The notes under the pieces were generated by a model, which was not told the DNA's origin, did no database searches, and was given only the letters and a program-made list of their open reading frames with translations. From Opitutales bacterium (GTDB lineage: Bacteria; Verrucomicrobiota; Verrucomicrobiia; Opitutales; UBA953), in NCBI GenBank assembly GCA_024697185.1, contig JAILGB010000013.1, forward strand, positions 93,383-157,382: 64,000 bases of DNA, written 5' to 3'. The position numbers were made by a program, and so were the translations under genes. This document shows, piece by piece, positions 34,878 through 44,874 of this stretch (its first letter is position 1; every line of letters begins with the position of its first letter).

Positions 34878-35818
34878 TAGCGCTTTTGAACAAACGGAAT
34901 CAACTTGACGATGTCACCTTCTTTAAGGGTTTTGAAATCCGACCCTCTGAGAATATGCGTCAAGCTTGTTGTCTGATAGCATTGGACGATTTCGATCTGC
35001 CCAATCGTCTTGCCGTTGACAACGACTTCATATTGACCGTTTTTGAAAATGCTCTTCTCGAGAACACCGACATTGATTTGGAGCAAGCCACGAGCGAGAT
35101 CGATCATCTGGACGGAAGCCGTCACATATTTGTTTTCAAACGGAACCTCGATTTGGGAATAACCGGCCTTCGCATAAAGCGCGGAAGGATATTCGTTGTT
35201 GTCGATCGCAACACCCTTTGAACGCGCATAGTTACGCAGACGCGCATAACGGCGCTCTCCAGATTGCATTTGGCTTTCGAGATCCGCGATTTCGTCGAGT
35301 TTCTCGTTGTATTCGTCCATCGTTTTCATCGAGGCGATTCGCTCCGTCAATGTCGCGATTTCCGCCTTGGACTGGCGAACTTGACCTTCGAGAGTGGACA
35401 CTTGCGCTTCGGCTTCGGCGACCTTGTTTTCAAGTTCGCCCTTCTCGCGGGTAAGATCGGCGAGTTCTTTATCTTTGTCATCGATGGTCGCGCTCTGCTC
35501 AGCAATTGTTCTGTCGCGTTCTTCAATCGTCTTTGTCAACTTGGCGATCGTATCGTCATCGTTGCGATTTTTTTCGCGACGATAGTTCACTTCCTTATAA
35601 ACGGGAGCGACGATTTCAAGTGCGCCCTTCAAATCGACAGGCTTGCCCTTTTCAGTGTATTTCTCCGGTTCTTCCGAAGTCAGCGCCAATTGTTTCAAGG
35701 GCTGCAATTTCAGATTCGCATTGTCGATTTCACCTTTGATCAAAAACCAAAGGCCGACAGCGGCGCCCGCCAAAACAATGGCGAGAATGCGAAGGATAAG
35801 CGAGATTTTACTGTTCAT
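34877..35818 (-). CDS. Membrane-anchored coiled-coil protein of unknown function
   Basis: A 313-residue protein with one N-terminal membrane helix (about residues 8-27, with ILAIVLAGAAVGLWFLI) and then a long coiled coil (about 85-195; EERDRTIAEQSATIDDKDKELADLTREKGELENKVAEAE in heptads). The C-terminal 110 residues form a beta-rich domain (KYVTASVQMIDLARGLLQINVGVLE, GQYEVVVNGKTIGQIEIVQ). No enzyme motif is seen. It is 23 bases after pgi and overlaps the small lipoprotein gene. The shape suggests a periplasmic spacer or scaffold. No oligomer copies occur in it. Confidence 0.65.
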   Translation of the reverse strand: MNSKISLILRILAIVLAGAAVGLWFLIKGEIDNANLKLQPLKQLALTSEEPEKYTEKGKPVDLKGALEIVAPVYKEVNYRREKNRNDDDTIAKLTKTIEERDRTIAEQSATIDDKDKELADLTREKGELENKVAEAEAQVSTLEGQVRQSKAEIATLTERIASMKTMDEYNEKLDEIADLESQMQSGERRYARLRNYARSKGVAIDNNEYPSALYAKAGYSQIEVPFENKYVTASVQMIDLARGLLQINVGVLEKSIFKNGQYEVVVNGKTIGQIEIVQCYQTTSLTHILRGSDFKTLKEGDIVKLIPFVQKR

Positions 35819-35841
35819 ACGAGATCAATAGTTGGTTTAAA

Positions 35842-37419
35842 TTATTTGTAGAAAAACGTCGTGTTATAGGCGGGTGTTTGTGGGGTAGCCGTCACCGAGG
35901 TTGTCGGCGACGCTGAGAGGTGCATACCTAATTTAAACACGATTTCAACAGAATTTTCAAGATTTAATTTTTCCGCAAGCGCCTCCGCCGTAAATTTTTC
36001 ACCGGGGCAAGCCTTCAAAAACTCGATCATTCGAGCTTGGATTTTCAAAATGCTTGCCGCAGCCTTTTTGCCGGCTTCAACGCCCGGCTGATGGTAGGCG
36101 TTAATCCCGATAAACGATGCATAAAAACCGACGGCACGTTCAAAAAGGGCGATCAATGCACCTACGGAGGCGGCATCGACGGATTCAATCGTCAGGGTGA
36201 CGGACGCTCTGCCTTTTTCTGTCAACGCCTCGCGAGTCCCCAACAAAAATCCCTCCAAAAAATCGCCCGACGTTGCACCGTCCGCGTTGACGGGAACGCT
36301 CGCCGTTTCGCGGTCCTTCAAAACTTCGATAAACGTAGCGAAAAAGTTGTTAACACCTTCACGCAACTGTTGCACATAGGCGTGCTGGTCGGTCGAGCCT
36401 TTGTTCCCGTAAACGGAAATGCCCTGATTGACAACGTTCCCGGCGAGATCCTTCTCCTTGCCGAGCGATTCCATGATCAACTGTTGCAAATAGCGCGCAA
36501 AAAGCAACAGGCGATCCTTGTAAGGCAGGATCACCATATCTTTTTCGCCCTTGCCGGCGGTCAGATAATACCACGCAAGCGCCAAAAGCGCAGAGGGATT
36601 TTCCTTGACGGCGGGAACGCGCGTTTGGCAGTCCATCGCAGCCGCTCCCGCGAGAAGCAAACGGATATCCAAACCTTGCAGAGCCGCCGGCAAAAGTCCG
36701 ACTGCCGCCATTTCGCTGGTGCGGCCGCCCACCCAGTCCCACATCGGGAAACGGGCGATAAAGCCTTCTTCGACAGCTTTTTTGTCGAGTTGCGAGCCGA
36801 CACCTGTCACAGCGACCGCATGACGGGCAAAATCCAATCCCGCCGCACGATAGCGCGCCATCGTCTCAATCATCGCATTGCTCGGCTCCGGAGTGCTGCC
36901 GGATTTGGAGGTGACAATCGTCAGCGTCTCGCCCAGTTTCCCTTCGAGAGCGGCAAAAACCGCATCCATACCGTCGGGGTCGGTATTGTCGAGAAAATAC
37001 ACCGCCATCTTATCCTTGCCGGGCATTCCCAACGCCGACGCGACAAACTGGGGGCCGAGTGCTGAACCGCCGATCCCGACGCAAAGCAGATTTTTAAAAA
37101 CGCCCGCCGTTCCCGACACTTTGCCCGAATGAACATCCGCAGCAAAGGACAAAATCGCCTCCGTCGTCTTGGCGATTTCTTCACACAAAGCCTCCGTCGG
37201 CGCCAACTGCGGCGCACGAAGCCAATAATGCCCCACCATGCGGTTTTCGTCAGGATTGGCGATCGCGCCCGCCTCAAGCGAGCGCATATCCGCGAAAGCC
37301 TTGTCAAGCATCGCAGACTTGTCCTCGAAATAATTTTTCGGGAAGCCCACACGGCTTACGTCGATCGCAAATTTCAATGCGTCAAACGAAAAATAATTTT
37401 CTTTAAAATCGCTCCACAT
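35842..37419 (-). CDS. pgi: Glucose-6-phosphate isomerase
   Basis: A 525-residue glycolytic isomerase of fructose 6-phosphate and glucose 6-phosphate. [17 protein letters not shown] and [15 protein letters not shown] bind the sugar phosphate. [36 protein letters not shown] (catalytic Glu/His region) and the C-terminal [13 protein letters not shown] complete the SIS fold. It lies 29 bases after secG and 23 before the coiled-coil gene, so it belongs to the secG-pgi-coiled-coil-lipoprotein operon. Confidence 0.96.
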   Translation of the reverse strand: MWSDFKENYFSFDALKFAIDVSRVGFPKNYFEDKSAMLDKAFADMRSLEAGAIANPDENRMVGHYWLRAPQLAPTEALCEEIAKTTEAILSFAADVHSGKVSGTAGVFKNLLCVGIGGSALGPQFVASALGMPGKDKMAVYFLDNTDPDGMDAVFAALEGKLGETLTIVTSKSGSTPEPSNAMIETMARYRAAGLDFARHAVAVTGVGSQLDKKAVEEGFIARFPMWDWVGGRTSEMAAVGLLPAALQGLDIRLLLAGAAAMDCQTRVPAVKENPSALLALAWYYLTAGKGEKDMVILPYKDRLLLFARYLQQLIMESLGKEKDLAGNVVNQGISVYGNKGSTDQHAYVQQLREGVNNFFATFIEVLKDRETASVPVNADGATSGDFLEGFLLGTREALTEKGRASVTLTIESVDAASVGALIALFERAVGFYASFIGINAYHQPGVEAGKKAAASILKIQARMIEFLKACPGEKFTAEALAEKLNLENSVEIVFKLGMHLSASPTTSVTATPQTPAYNTTFFYK

Positions 37420-37448
37420 ATTTTTAAAAATTAAATTTTCTCAAACAC

Positions 37449-37838
37449 CTATTGTTCCGGATTGGCCGGCTGTTCCGCGGGAACGGGCTCCATCGAAATC
37501 GGATTGCCGTCCGCGTCCGTGTAAAGGGACTGCTCTTCCACCGCTTGCGTTTCCTGGAGGGTCAAATCCGCCGCCGGAGCCGCCTGCCGCTCACCGCGGG
37601 CGACAAATGCAAAATAAAGTCCGATACACAACAAAAAGAAAATCGTGATCAAGACCGATGTCGTCTTTGTCAAAACGCTCATCGTCTCACCGCCAAAAAC
37701 AGATTCCGTCGCAGCACCGCCAAGCGCCGACCCCATACCGGCATTCGCATTCGGGCGCTGCATCAAAATAAACAGAACCGCCAAAATACAGACGAACACT
37801 AAAACCAAAACGCCCGTGAACAAAAGAATATTATACAT
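37449..37838 (-). CDS. secG: Protein translocase subunit SecG
   Basis: A 129-residue SecYEG subunit. Two membrane helices (about 3-25 and 58-80) flank a conserved loop, LMQRPNANAGMGSALGGAATESVFGG. A polar tail of about 45 residues rich in Glu and Pro follows (EEQSLYTDADGNPISMEPVPAEQP), longer than in E. coli. It starts the operon that continues with pgi. ATG 37838 lies 8 bases after a TATAAT box, so the transcript should be nearly leaderless. Confidence 0.92.
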   Translation of the reverse strand: MYNILLFTGVLVLVFVCILAVLFILMQRPNANAGMGSALGGAATESVFGGETMSVLTKTTSVLITIFFLLCIGLYFAFVARGERQAAPAADLTLQETQAVEEQSLYTDADGNPISMEPVPAEQPANPEQ

Positions 37839-37846
37839 ATACAAGA

Positions 37847-37875
37847 ATTATAATTTGGAAGACAAAAATTGACAA
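37847..37875 (-). promoter_or_regulatory. Promoter of secG-pgi operon, near-leaderless
   Basis: TTGTCA (37875-37870) and TATAAT (37852-37847) are exactly 17 bases apart on the minus strand; the -10 box ends 8 bases before the secG ATG. Confidence 0.7.
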
Positions 37876-37940
37876 ACACAAAGGCGTTCCCGCCAAAATC
37901 CGTCCTTTGCGGGAACGGAATTTTTCTTTAGAATAGGAAT

Positions 37941-38867
37941 ATGCCTCCCCACAAAATCAAATTGCTCATTGTCGCCAAGTTTGAAATTGGCGAACTCGGG
38001 AACGGACAAACCGGCGAAGGCGAACTTTTTTATCGGCACTATTTCAAAAAAAGCGAAAGCTTCGAAATCCGGGGACTTTGCGCCGGCGACCGCCTTCATG
38101 TCTGCGGGAACGCCGCAATGGCAGTTACACGTGAAGGCAAAATCAACGCCGCGGGAGCCCTTAGCGCAATTTTGAGCGATCCCCGCTTTGATTTTAGCGA
38201 CACCTACATTCTCTCCATCGGTTGTGCGGGAACGGATTTTGAGACGACCGTCATGGGCGATGTCATTATCGGCAGCGCCGTCGTCGATGGCGACTATGGG
38301 CATCTTATTGCCGAAAACGGCGAGCTCAAGTGGTTTAAAATCGAAGCGGGCGACCAGCACGCCTTCAAAAAACTCCATCCGCCGACCGTCGTCCGCGCGC
38401 TCCAAATCGCAAAAAGCGTTCCCGTCAGTTCCACGCCCAAAACGCGCGATTTCATGCGCCGCTTCAATCCGCAACTCGACCGCGAACCTCAAATTTTAAC
38501 GGGAACGATTTTTTCAAGCGACAATTACTGGAAAGGCAAAGTCTTCCACGATCTCGCCAAACAAATCACAAGCGCCTACCCCTGCCCGGATCCTTACAAG
38601 GCTTCCGAAATGGAAGAAAGCGCGATTGCCGTCACCGCGGACAAATTCGCTTTGCTCGAACGGCTCATCGTCATACGCGTTTCCGTCAATCTTGATGAAT
38701 TTATGAATGGCGCCACAGCGGAAAAACTTTGGCGTTCCCGCAACTTTTCCGACAACATGAACAGCGAAGACAACTGCGAAGGCGCCGACATTTTCGTTCC
38801 CGCCATGCACAATCTTTTCAATGTCGGGAGAGCCGTCGCCGACGCCATTCTTGCGGGAACGTTCTGA
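37941..38867 (+). CDS. Purine nucleoside permease/phosphorylase-like (NUP family) protein
   Basis: A 308-residue protein. The opening KIKLLIVAKFEIGELG, then LCAGDRLHVCGNAAMAVTREGKINAAGALSAIL, YILSIGCAGTDFETTVMGDVIIGSAVVD and the C-terminal NLFNVGRAVADAIL follow the NUP family, which has a phosphorylase-like fold. The family is annotated from a Candida nucleoside permease, but this protein has no membrane helix and no signal peptide. A cytoplasmic nucleoside-processing role is therefore more plausible. It stands alone, convergent with mraY. Confidence 0.65.
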   Translation: MPPHKIKLLIVAKFEIGELGNGQTGEGELFYRHYFKKSESFEIRGLCAGDRLHVCGNAAMAVTREGKINAAGALSAILSDPRFDFSDTYILSIGCAGTDFETTVMGDVIIGSAVVDGDYGHLIAENGELKWFKIEAGDQHAFKKLHPPTVVRALQIAKSVPVSSTPKTRDFMRRFNPQLDREPQILTGTIFSSDNYWKGKVFHDLAKQITSAYPCPDPYKASEMEESAIAVTADKFALLERLIVIRVSVNLDEFMNGATAEKLWRSRNFSDNMNSEDNCEGADIFVPAMHNLFNVGRAVADAILAGTF

Positions 38868-38885
38868 TTCCCGCGGGAACGCGGT

Positions 38886-40034
38886 TTAGCGCAATTTCAA
38901 AGTCAGCAATGCAACGATGCAGCAAACGGCTGTAATCATCCACATCCGCAAGACAATTTTGCTGTTCCTAAAACCTTTTTCCTGATAATGGTGATGAATC
39001 GGCGCACGCTTGAAAAGCCGTTTCCCCTCACCCGTTCGAGCTTTGGTGTGCTTAAAATATTGGCGCTGCAAAATAACCGATCCCGCCTCGGCGACAAAAA
39101 TTAGTCCGGTGCCGGCGAGCAAGAACGGCTGTCCGGAAACAACCGCCACAGCGCCGATGCTGCCGCCGATACCGAGCGCGCCGACATCGCCCATATAAAT
39201 TTCCGCCGGCTCGCCGTTATACCACAAAAACGCCATAACTCCCGTCGCCAACGCCACGCAAAATATGGCCAACTCGCCACAACCGGGAACGGAATTGATA
39301 CTGAAATAGTTGGACCAAATAAAATTTCCCGAAAAATACGCGACAAGCCCGAAAGAAAGAATATTGGGAAGAGCGCAACCTGCAGCCAGACCGTCGAGAC
39401 CGTCCGTCAGGTTGACCGCATTGGAACAGCCGACGGTCACAAACCAATAAAAGCCGGCCGCCAACAGACAAAGCAAAAGCGCGGGAACGGCATCTGTCGC
39501 AAAAATCGCCGACGAGGCTTCCGGACCAAAAAGCGGTGACGACCAAAACGGAATCCACAGTTCGCAGATGTTATGACGCGCCGTATCGCTCAACATCAAG
39601 ATCGAAAAGCCCGCCAGCGCGGACAAAGTCAAGCCCAGCCATTTCGCTTTTTCCGAAATCCCGTCGGATTTTTGTTCCCGCACTTTTTTCAAATCATCAA
39701 ACAGGCCGACGAGGCTCATTCCGATAAAGACCGTCAATGTCGAATAAACATAAACATTGGGACGGGCGGCGAGCAATGTCGCGATAATTGTCGAGGCGAA
39801 AATCAAAATGCCGCCCATCGTGGGCACCTTTTCCCGGTTGACCGACTTGCCCATCAGCGCGTCGTCGCGCTGCGGCTGGATTTTGGAACGCAAGCAATAA
39901 AAAAGCGGACGCACCATCAGCGCGACAACGGCAAACGCTATCAGCGCCGCAAGCGCAGCCCGCGTGGACTGGTATTCAAACAAACGCAGCGGACCCCAAA
40001 CGTCAAAACGAAACTTGTGCAGATAATAAAGCAT
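38886..40034 (-). CDS. mraY: Phospho-N-acetylmuramoyl-pentapeptide-transferase
   Basis: A 382-residue membrane enzyme that transfers phospho-MurNAc-pentapeptide to undecaprenyl phosphate to make lipid I. The family boxes are KVPTMGGILIFAS, LVGLFDDLKKVREQKSDGISEKAKW (catalytic aspartates), NAVNLTDGLDGLAAG, MGDVGALGIGGSIGAVAV and the cytoplasmic-loop histidines in APIHHHYQEKGFRNSKIVLRMW. It follows valS with a one-base gap, so the two are co-transcribed. The usual mur/fts neighbours (dcw cluster) are absent. Confidence 0.96.
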   Translation of the reverse strand: MLYYLHKFRFDVWGPLRLFEYQSTRAALAALIAFAVVALMVRPLFYCLRSKIQPQRDDALMGKSVNREKVPTMGGILIFASTIIATLLAARPNVYVYSTLTVFIGMSLVGLFDDLKKVREQKSDGISEKAKWLGLTLSALAGFSILMLSDTARHNICELWIPFWSSPLFGPEASSAIFATDAVPALLLCLLAAGFYWFVTVGCSNAVNLTDGLDGLAAGCALPNILSFGLVAYFSGNFIWSNYFSINSVPGCGELAIFCVALATGVMAFLWYNGEPAEIYMGDVGALGIGGSIGAVAVVSGQPFLLAGTGLIFVAEAGSVILQRQYFKHTKARTGEGKRLFKRAPIHHHYQEKGFRNSKIVLRMWMITAVCCIVALLTLKLR

Positions 40035-40035
40035 T

Positions 40036-42753
40036 TTACTTTGACAAATTGCCCAAGAGTTTTACGATTTCATCACGTTTCGCCTGTGTCTCCGCCAATT
40101 GTTTTTTGGCGCCTTCGAGGATGTGGGGCGGCGCCTTGGCGGCAAAAGCGGGATTGTTGACTTTTGCCGTTCCCGCCGCAATCGCCTTATCAAGCTTCTC
40201 CAACTCTTTTGTCAGGCGCTTGGTCTCCGCCTCCTTATCGACCAGACCTGTCATATCGAGCGAGATCACGCCCAGGGGCGTCAAAGTCGAAGCTCCGCTG
40301 GTTTCCGTTCCCGCGGGAACAAATTCAATCGATTGCGCGCCGACAAGACTCTTCAGCTTCGCCAAATTGCGCTCGACAATTTCCTTCGCGGAAACGTCCT
40401 TTACCGCCAAAACAAACAGGCAGTCGCGACGCGTTCCCGCGTTGTTGTGCGATTTGAGCGCGCGCGTCTGCGTGACAAAGTCCCGGATCTGCGAAATCTC
40501 AGCCACCGCGTTCCCGTCGATCTTCAAACCGCGTTTTTCGAGCAGTCCCAAAATCTCCTCCGCCGTCGCCAGCTGCTGATCCTGCAAAAATTGACCTTCC
40601 GCAATATACCCGAGCAAATGATAAAGCTCTTCCGCAATAAACGGCGTCAGCGGAGCGAGCGCGAGCAAAAACTGCCGCAGACACAAATCCTGGATTGCCA
40701 AAACGTTCCCGCGGAGCTTTTCGTCCGCCAGGCGCGTTTTCGCCACTTCGACATACCAGTCGCAAAAATCGTTCCAAAAGAACGAATAAAGCGCCTGTGT
40801 ATAAGCGTTGAACTCGTAATTTGCAAAATGGATGCTGCAGTCGCGTGTCAAACGCACGATCCCGTCAAGGATCGCGTGATCGTCGGCATCGCAGAGCGCG
40901 GGATCGATTCGCGCGACAATGGCGTCGAGCGAACTGTTGTCCGACATCTCGCCGCTCATCTGACGAAAACGCGACGCGTTCCAAAGCTTGTTGCAAAAAT
41001 TGCGTCCCAACTCGACATTTTTTTCGTCAAACAACACATCCTGCCCAAGCGGTGCCGAGCGCATCGTCCCAAAGCGCAACGCGTCCGCGCCGTATTGCGC
41101 AATCAGATTGAGCGGATCCGGAGAATTGCCGAGCGTCTTGGACATTTTGCGACCGAGTTTGTCGCGAACGATACCGGTAAAATAGACATTTTTGAAAGGC
41201 ATCTCGCCGCGCCATTCATAGCCCGCCATAATCATGCGCGCCACCCAGAAGAAGATAATGTCCGGCCCCGTCACGAGATCTGTCGTCGGATAAAACTTTT
41301 TCAAAAGCTCCGGCATTTTTTCCTCCGGCAAATCCATATCCCAGCCCATCGTCGCAAACGGCCACAGCCACGAGGAAAACCATGTGTCGAGCACGTCGGG
41401 ATCCTGTTCCCAGTTTTCTGCGTCCGCCGGCGGCGTCACATCGCAATAAATCTTGGACGCGTCCTGCTTGTTATACCAGACGGGAATACGGTGCCCCCAC
41501 CACAATTGTCGCGAAATACACCAGTCCTGGAGACCGCCCATCCAATGTTCATAAGTCTTGGACCAACGTTCGGGATGAAATTTCATCACGCCGTCCGCCA
41601 CGCAGGCGCGAGCCTCGGCGACCGACGGATAACGCAAAAACCATTGTTCCGACAGACGCGGCTCAATCGGCACCTTGGCGCGCTCCGAAATCCCCACCTT
41701 GTTTTCATAGGGCTCCTCTTTGACCAAAAGTCCCAATTCCTTGAGCATCTCCACCGAACGTGTCCGAGCCTTAAAACGATCCATTCCCGCCAAATCCTTG
41801 CCGGCGAGCGCGTTCATCGTGCCGTCGGGATTCATGATGTCCGTCACCTTCAAATGATGGCGGCGGCCGATTTCAAAGTCCGTTTTGTCATGCGCCGGCG
41901 TCACTTTCAAAACACCGGTTCCAAATTCAAATTCGACCGACTCGTCCCCGACGATCGGGATCGGCTCCTGATTTTCAAACGGCAACGGGCGCAACGCGTG
42001 TTTGCCGATATATTTTTGATAACGCGGATCCTTGGGATTGACGGCAATCGCCGAGTCGCCCGGGATCGTCTCCGGACGCGTCGTCGCGATCGTCAAAAAC
42101 GTTCCCCGCTCCTCCGCAATTTCGATTTTAAAATAATACAAAAATCCCTTGTGCGGCTCCATGATCACCTCTTCGTCCGAAAGCGCCGTCAAGGACGCCG
42201 GGCACCAGTTGACCATCCGCTTGCCGCGATAGATATAGCCTTTTTTATAGAGATCGACAAAAATCTTCTGGATGCAGCGCGTATAAGCCTCGTCCATCGT
42301 GAAGCGTTCCCGCGACCAATCACAGGAACAGCCGAGTTTTTTGAGCTGGTTGATGATAATCCCGCCCTTCTCTTTTTTCCACTGCCAGACGCGCTCGAGA
42401 AAAGCTTCGCGACCGAGATCGTGACGCGTTTTGCCTTCCGCCTTTTTCAGTTGTTTTTCCACCATCACCTGCGTCGCGATGCCCGCATGGTCCGTTCCCG
42501 GCAGCCACAAGACCTCTTTGCCCTCCAAACGCGCGCGCCGGCACAAAATATCCTGAATCGTATTGTTGAGCACGTGTCCCATATGCAAAACGCCCGTCAC
42601 ATTGGGCGGCGGGATCACGATCGAATAAGCCGGACGAGCCGCCGTAACCCGCTCCGGATCCGCCTTAAAACAATCCGCCGCGCACCAGCGCGAATACCAG
42701 AGTTCCTCAACTTGTGTAGATTCGTAATTCTTCGGAATAGATTGTTGTGCCAT
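40036..42753 (-). CDS. valS: Valyl-tRNA synthetase
   Basis: A 905-residue class Ia synthetase. The HIGH motif is in PPPNVTGVLHMGHVLNNTIQD (about residue 45) and the second signature is GRKMSKTLGN, with Thr in place of the last Ser of KMSKS. The editing domain (TTRPETIPGDSAIAVNPKD), the anticodon-binding domain and the C-terminal coiled coil (KEAETKRLTKELEKLDKAI) are all present. ATG 42753 lies 10 bases after a TATACT box. It is followed at once by mraY. Confidence 0.97.
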   Translation of the reverse strand: MAQQSIPKNYESTQVEELWYSRWCAADCFKADPERVTAARPAYSIVIPPPNVTGVLHMGHVLNNTIQDILCRRARLEGKEVLWLPGTDHAGIATQVMVEKQLKKAEGKTRHDLGREAFLERVWQWKKEKGGIIINQLKKLGCSCDWSRERFTMDEAYTRCIQKIFVDLYKKGYIYRGKRMVNWCPASLTALSDEEVIMEPHKGFLYYFKIEIAEERGTFLTIATTRPETIPGDSAIAVNPKDPRYQKYIGKHALRPLPFENQEPIPIVGDESVEFEFGTGVLKVTPAHDKTDFEIGRRHHLKVTDIMNPDGTMNALAGKDLAGMDRFKARTRSVEMLKELGLLVKEEPYENKVGISERAKVPIEPRLSEQWFLRYPSVAEARACVADGVMKFHPERWSKTYEHWMGGLQDWCISRQLWWGHRIPVWYNKQDASKIYCDVTPPADAENWEQDPDVLDTWFSSWLWPFATMGWDMDLPEEKMPELLKKFYPTTDLVTGPDIIFFWVARMIMAGYEWRGEMPFKNVYFTGIVRDKLGRKMSKTLGNSPDPLNLIAQYGADALRFGTMRSAPLGQDVLFDEKNVELGRNFCNKLWNASRFRQMSGEMSDNSSLDAIVARIDPALCDADDHAILDGIVRLTRDCSIHFANYEFNAYTQALYSFFWNDFCDWYVEVAKTRLADEKLRGNVLAIQDLCLRQFLLALAPLTPFIAEELYHLLGYIAEGQFLQDQQLATAEEILGLLEKRGLKIDGNAVAEISQIRDFVTQTRALKSHNNAGTRRDCLFVLAVKDVSAKEIVERNLAKLKSLVGAQSIEFVPAGTETSGASTLTPLGVISLDMTGLVDKEAETKRLTKELEKLDKAIAAGTAKVNNPAFAAKAPPHILEGAKKQLAETQAKRDEIVKLLGNLSK

Positions 42754-42763
42754 AATACATACA

Positions 42764-42792
42764 AGTATAAAACGATATGGACAAATTGACAA
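42764..42792 (-). promoter_or_regulatory. Promoter of valS-mraY, near-leaderless
   Basis: TTGTCA (42792-42787) and TATACT (42769-42764) are exactly 17 bases apart on the minus strand. The -10 box ends 10 bases before the valS ATG. Confidence 0.65.
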
Positions 42793-42864
42793 ACGAGAAA
42801 GCGCCCAAAATCCCGCACGAACCCCAAAAAAATTAACTGCCCGAAATCGGTTTTTGACAAAAAA

Positions 42865-42896
42865 GGGCGTTCCCGCAAACAGTCGCGGGAACGCCC
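42865..42896. terminator. Intrinsic terminator after the PEP-CTERM gene
   Basis: A perfect 12-bp stem (42865-42876 with 42885-42896) of inverted oligomer copies has an 8-base loop, with T and A runs on both sides. It lies 19 bases after the PEP-CTERM gene stop. Confidence 0.9.
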
Positions 42897-42915
42897 TTTT
42901 TTTACCGTATCGCTC

Positions 42916-43722
42916 TTAGCGGCGACGGCGACGCGCACCGACGAGCGACAAAGCGCCCAAGCCCGCCAGCAAACCGAACATCGACGGCTCGGGAACCGGA
43001 GCACAAAGCGACGACACCTGAGCCGCCGTCAAAGCCGTGTTCCAGATCGCGATATTGTCCAAGTCGCCGCTCGTCGCGACACGGCTGCCGCCAAACGCGC
43101 TCAAAAACTGGAAGCCCGTGATCTTGGTCTCCGTCGTTGTCAACGAAGCTCCCTCACCGACAGCTACACCATCGACATAAACTTTAAAAGTCGAACCGTC
43201 GGAAGTGAATGTCAAAGTCGTCCAGTCGCTATTATGAACCGTCGAATAATCGACAAATTCCGCATTTTTTGACGTCGTCGAGCCGCCAAAATAATTAGTG
43301 TTGCCACCGATACCACCGACATAAAGCATCATTTTGCCGGAATTGTTTTTTTGAAGCATCAGCGCGTGGCTGTCACCGCTCGATCCGTTTGTATAGACGG
43401 AAAGCAGATTCTCCCAGTTATTTGCCGTAAAATTGGCGACATCAAAACTCACTGTAAAGTTGTTGGCATAAAGATCGGCGTTCCCGACATTGCTCGAATA
43501 AATCGCTGACCTCTCACTGTGTCCGTAGCCTGCCTCGTTCCAGGTAAGATGGTCCTTATTGACCGAAACACTGCCCGGTTTTTTCGTAGGATCGGCACTC
43601 GTTGCAAAATCCCAATAGAACAAGAGGTTCTCGTTTTGCAAATCCTGCGGAACGACACTCGCCGCACCGGCAACAAACGTTCCCACCACAAGCAATGAAC
43701 TGATTGTAATAAGTTTTTTCAT
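42916..43722 (-). CDS. PEP-CTERM sorting domain protein with LamG-like domain
   Basis: A 268-residue exported protein. The signal peptide is residues 1-20 (MKKLITISSLLVVGTFVAGA). The middle is a concanavalin/LamG-like sandwich (FTVSFDVANFTANNWENLLSVY, WTTLTFTSDGSTFKVYVDGVAVGEG, GDLDNIAIWNTALTAAQV). The end is a textbook PEP-CTERM: VPEPSMFGLL, a hydrophobic stretch and RRRRR. Such tails are cleaved by exosortase, and the protein is passed to the surface or exopolysaccharide. The EpsI-like protein in this window belongs to the same pathway. Confidence 0.92.
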   Translation of the reverse strand: MKKLITISSLLVVGTFVAGAASVVPQDLQNENLLFYWDFATSADPTKKPGSVSVNKDHLTWNEAGYGHSERSAIYSSNVGNADLYANNFTVSFDVANFTANNWENLLSVYTNGSSGDSHALMLQKNNSGKMMLYVGGIGGNTNYFGGSTTSKNAEFVDYSTVHNSDWTTLTFTSDGSTFKVYVDGVAVGEGASLTTTETKITGFQFLSAFGGSRVATSGDLDNIAIWNTALTAAQVSSLCAPVPEPSMFGLLAGLGALSLVGARRRRR

Positions 43723-43854
43723 AATTTTCGATTTTTAAGTTTGTTGTAAGTCTGAAAAATTTGATACTTATTTTAAAATAGTCAAAAAAAAAAACGCAAG
43801 ATTTTTCTCGCGTCCGACCATCATGTTCAAAGTCCGACCGCAAAGCCGTTTCTT

Positions 43855-44658
43855 CTATGCCAAAAGCCGTCCGATGTCCAAATCGTTCAACGACAGCCGT
43901 TCCCGCAAAAAATCCGCCATATCCGCCGGCAACGGAGCCGTAAACGTGCGTTGCAGCTGCGGGCTCTTGAAAACCAAGCGCGCCGCATGCAAGGCCTGCC
44001 GCGGGAACGCCAATTTCGCCTGCAAAGCCGGCGTCAGACCATTTTCGCAAAGCTCCAAATACAGCCGCTCGTCGTTCCCGTAAAGTTTGTCGCCAAAAAC
44101 CGGATGTCCGATAAACTGCGCATGCGCACGAATCTGATGTTTGCGCCCCGTATGAAGCTCGACGCGCGCCAGCGTAAAGCCGTTCCCGCGAACCAGAGGC
44201 TCAAAAAACGACACCGCCGTCTGCGCATCCGGACCTTCTCCAACCGTCTGCTTGACCAAAACAGGACTCGCCGTATCCCGACGCAACGGCGCATCCACCA
44301 ACTGCGGCTCCAAGATTTCGCCCTCAAGGATCGCCAGATAAGTCTTGGAAACCCAATGCCGCTCCACCGCCGTCTGCGCACGGCTCGCCGCCTCCCGATT
44401 GAGCGCGATCAAAATAATCCCGCTCGTCTCCCGATCCAGCCGCGAAACCAAATGCAAAGTCTCCAAACCCAACCATTCCCGCGTCGCCCCGACCAAACTT
44501 GACCAAGGTCCGTTTTTGGACGGATGGCAAACAACCCAGCCGGGCTTGTTAAACGCCAAAAAATCCTCATCGCGCTCGACAAGCCAAGTCGGCAAATCGG
44601 CGGGAACAATCAACGGCGCACTCTGCGCCTGCCTACCCGGCGGCGGAAACGACATCAT
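43855..44658 (-). CDS. RluA family pseudouridine synthase
   Basis: A 267-residue RNA pseudouridine synthase. The catalytic box is HLVSRLDRETSGIILIA with D75; the second box, ELHTGRKHQIRAHAQFIGHPVFGDKLYG, is canonical. No S4 domain precedes the catalytic domain, so it resembles the RluA/TruC side rather than RluC/D. The target (tRNA or 23S rRNA) cannot be read from sequence. Two ATG codons in a row begin the frame. It stands alone. Confidence 0.9.
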   Translation of the reverse strand: MMSFPPPGRQAQSAPLIVPADLPTWLVERDEDFLAFNKPGWVVCHPSKNGPWSSLVGATREWLGLETLHLVSRLDRETSGIILIALNREAASRAQTAVERHWVSKTYLAILEGEILEPQLVDAPLRRDTASPVLVKQTVGEGPDAQTAVSFFEPLVRGNGFTLARVELHTGRKHQIRAHAQFIGHPVFGDKLYGNDERLYLELCENGLTPALQAKLAFPRQALHAARLVFKSPQLQRTFTAPLPADMADFLRERLSLNDLDIGRLLA

Positions 44659-44820
44659 AAGCCAAAATCTACAAATCCATTGTTACACGTTCCCGAAAAA
44701 CAATTATTAGGGAACTTGAACATTCCTGTTATTCTTGAGATTTTACCTGCTCCCATTGACTTCATTATAATTTGCTCCGCGACAAATAACAAACTCGCGG
44801 GAACGACTCGCCCTTTTTAT

Positions 44821-44849
44821 TTGTTAAAGACGCGCGAGCACTTTATAAT
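44821..44849 (+). promoter_or_regulatory. Promoter of alaS
   Basis: TTGTTA (44821-44826) and TATAAT (44844-44849) are exactly 17 bases apart. The predicted start near 44856 leaves a leader of about 19 bases without a Shine-Dalgarno sequence. Confidence 0.65.
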
Positions 44850-44874
44850 GGAACTGAAATTTATTTAAAAAATT

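Noticed and set aside
40099..42789. An open frame of 896 codons on the plus strand opposite valS
   Set aside because: It mirrors the whole valS gene, has an unnatural Arg/His/Gln-rich composition and no recognisable domain; it reflects codon bias of the real gene.
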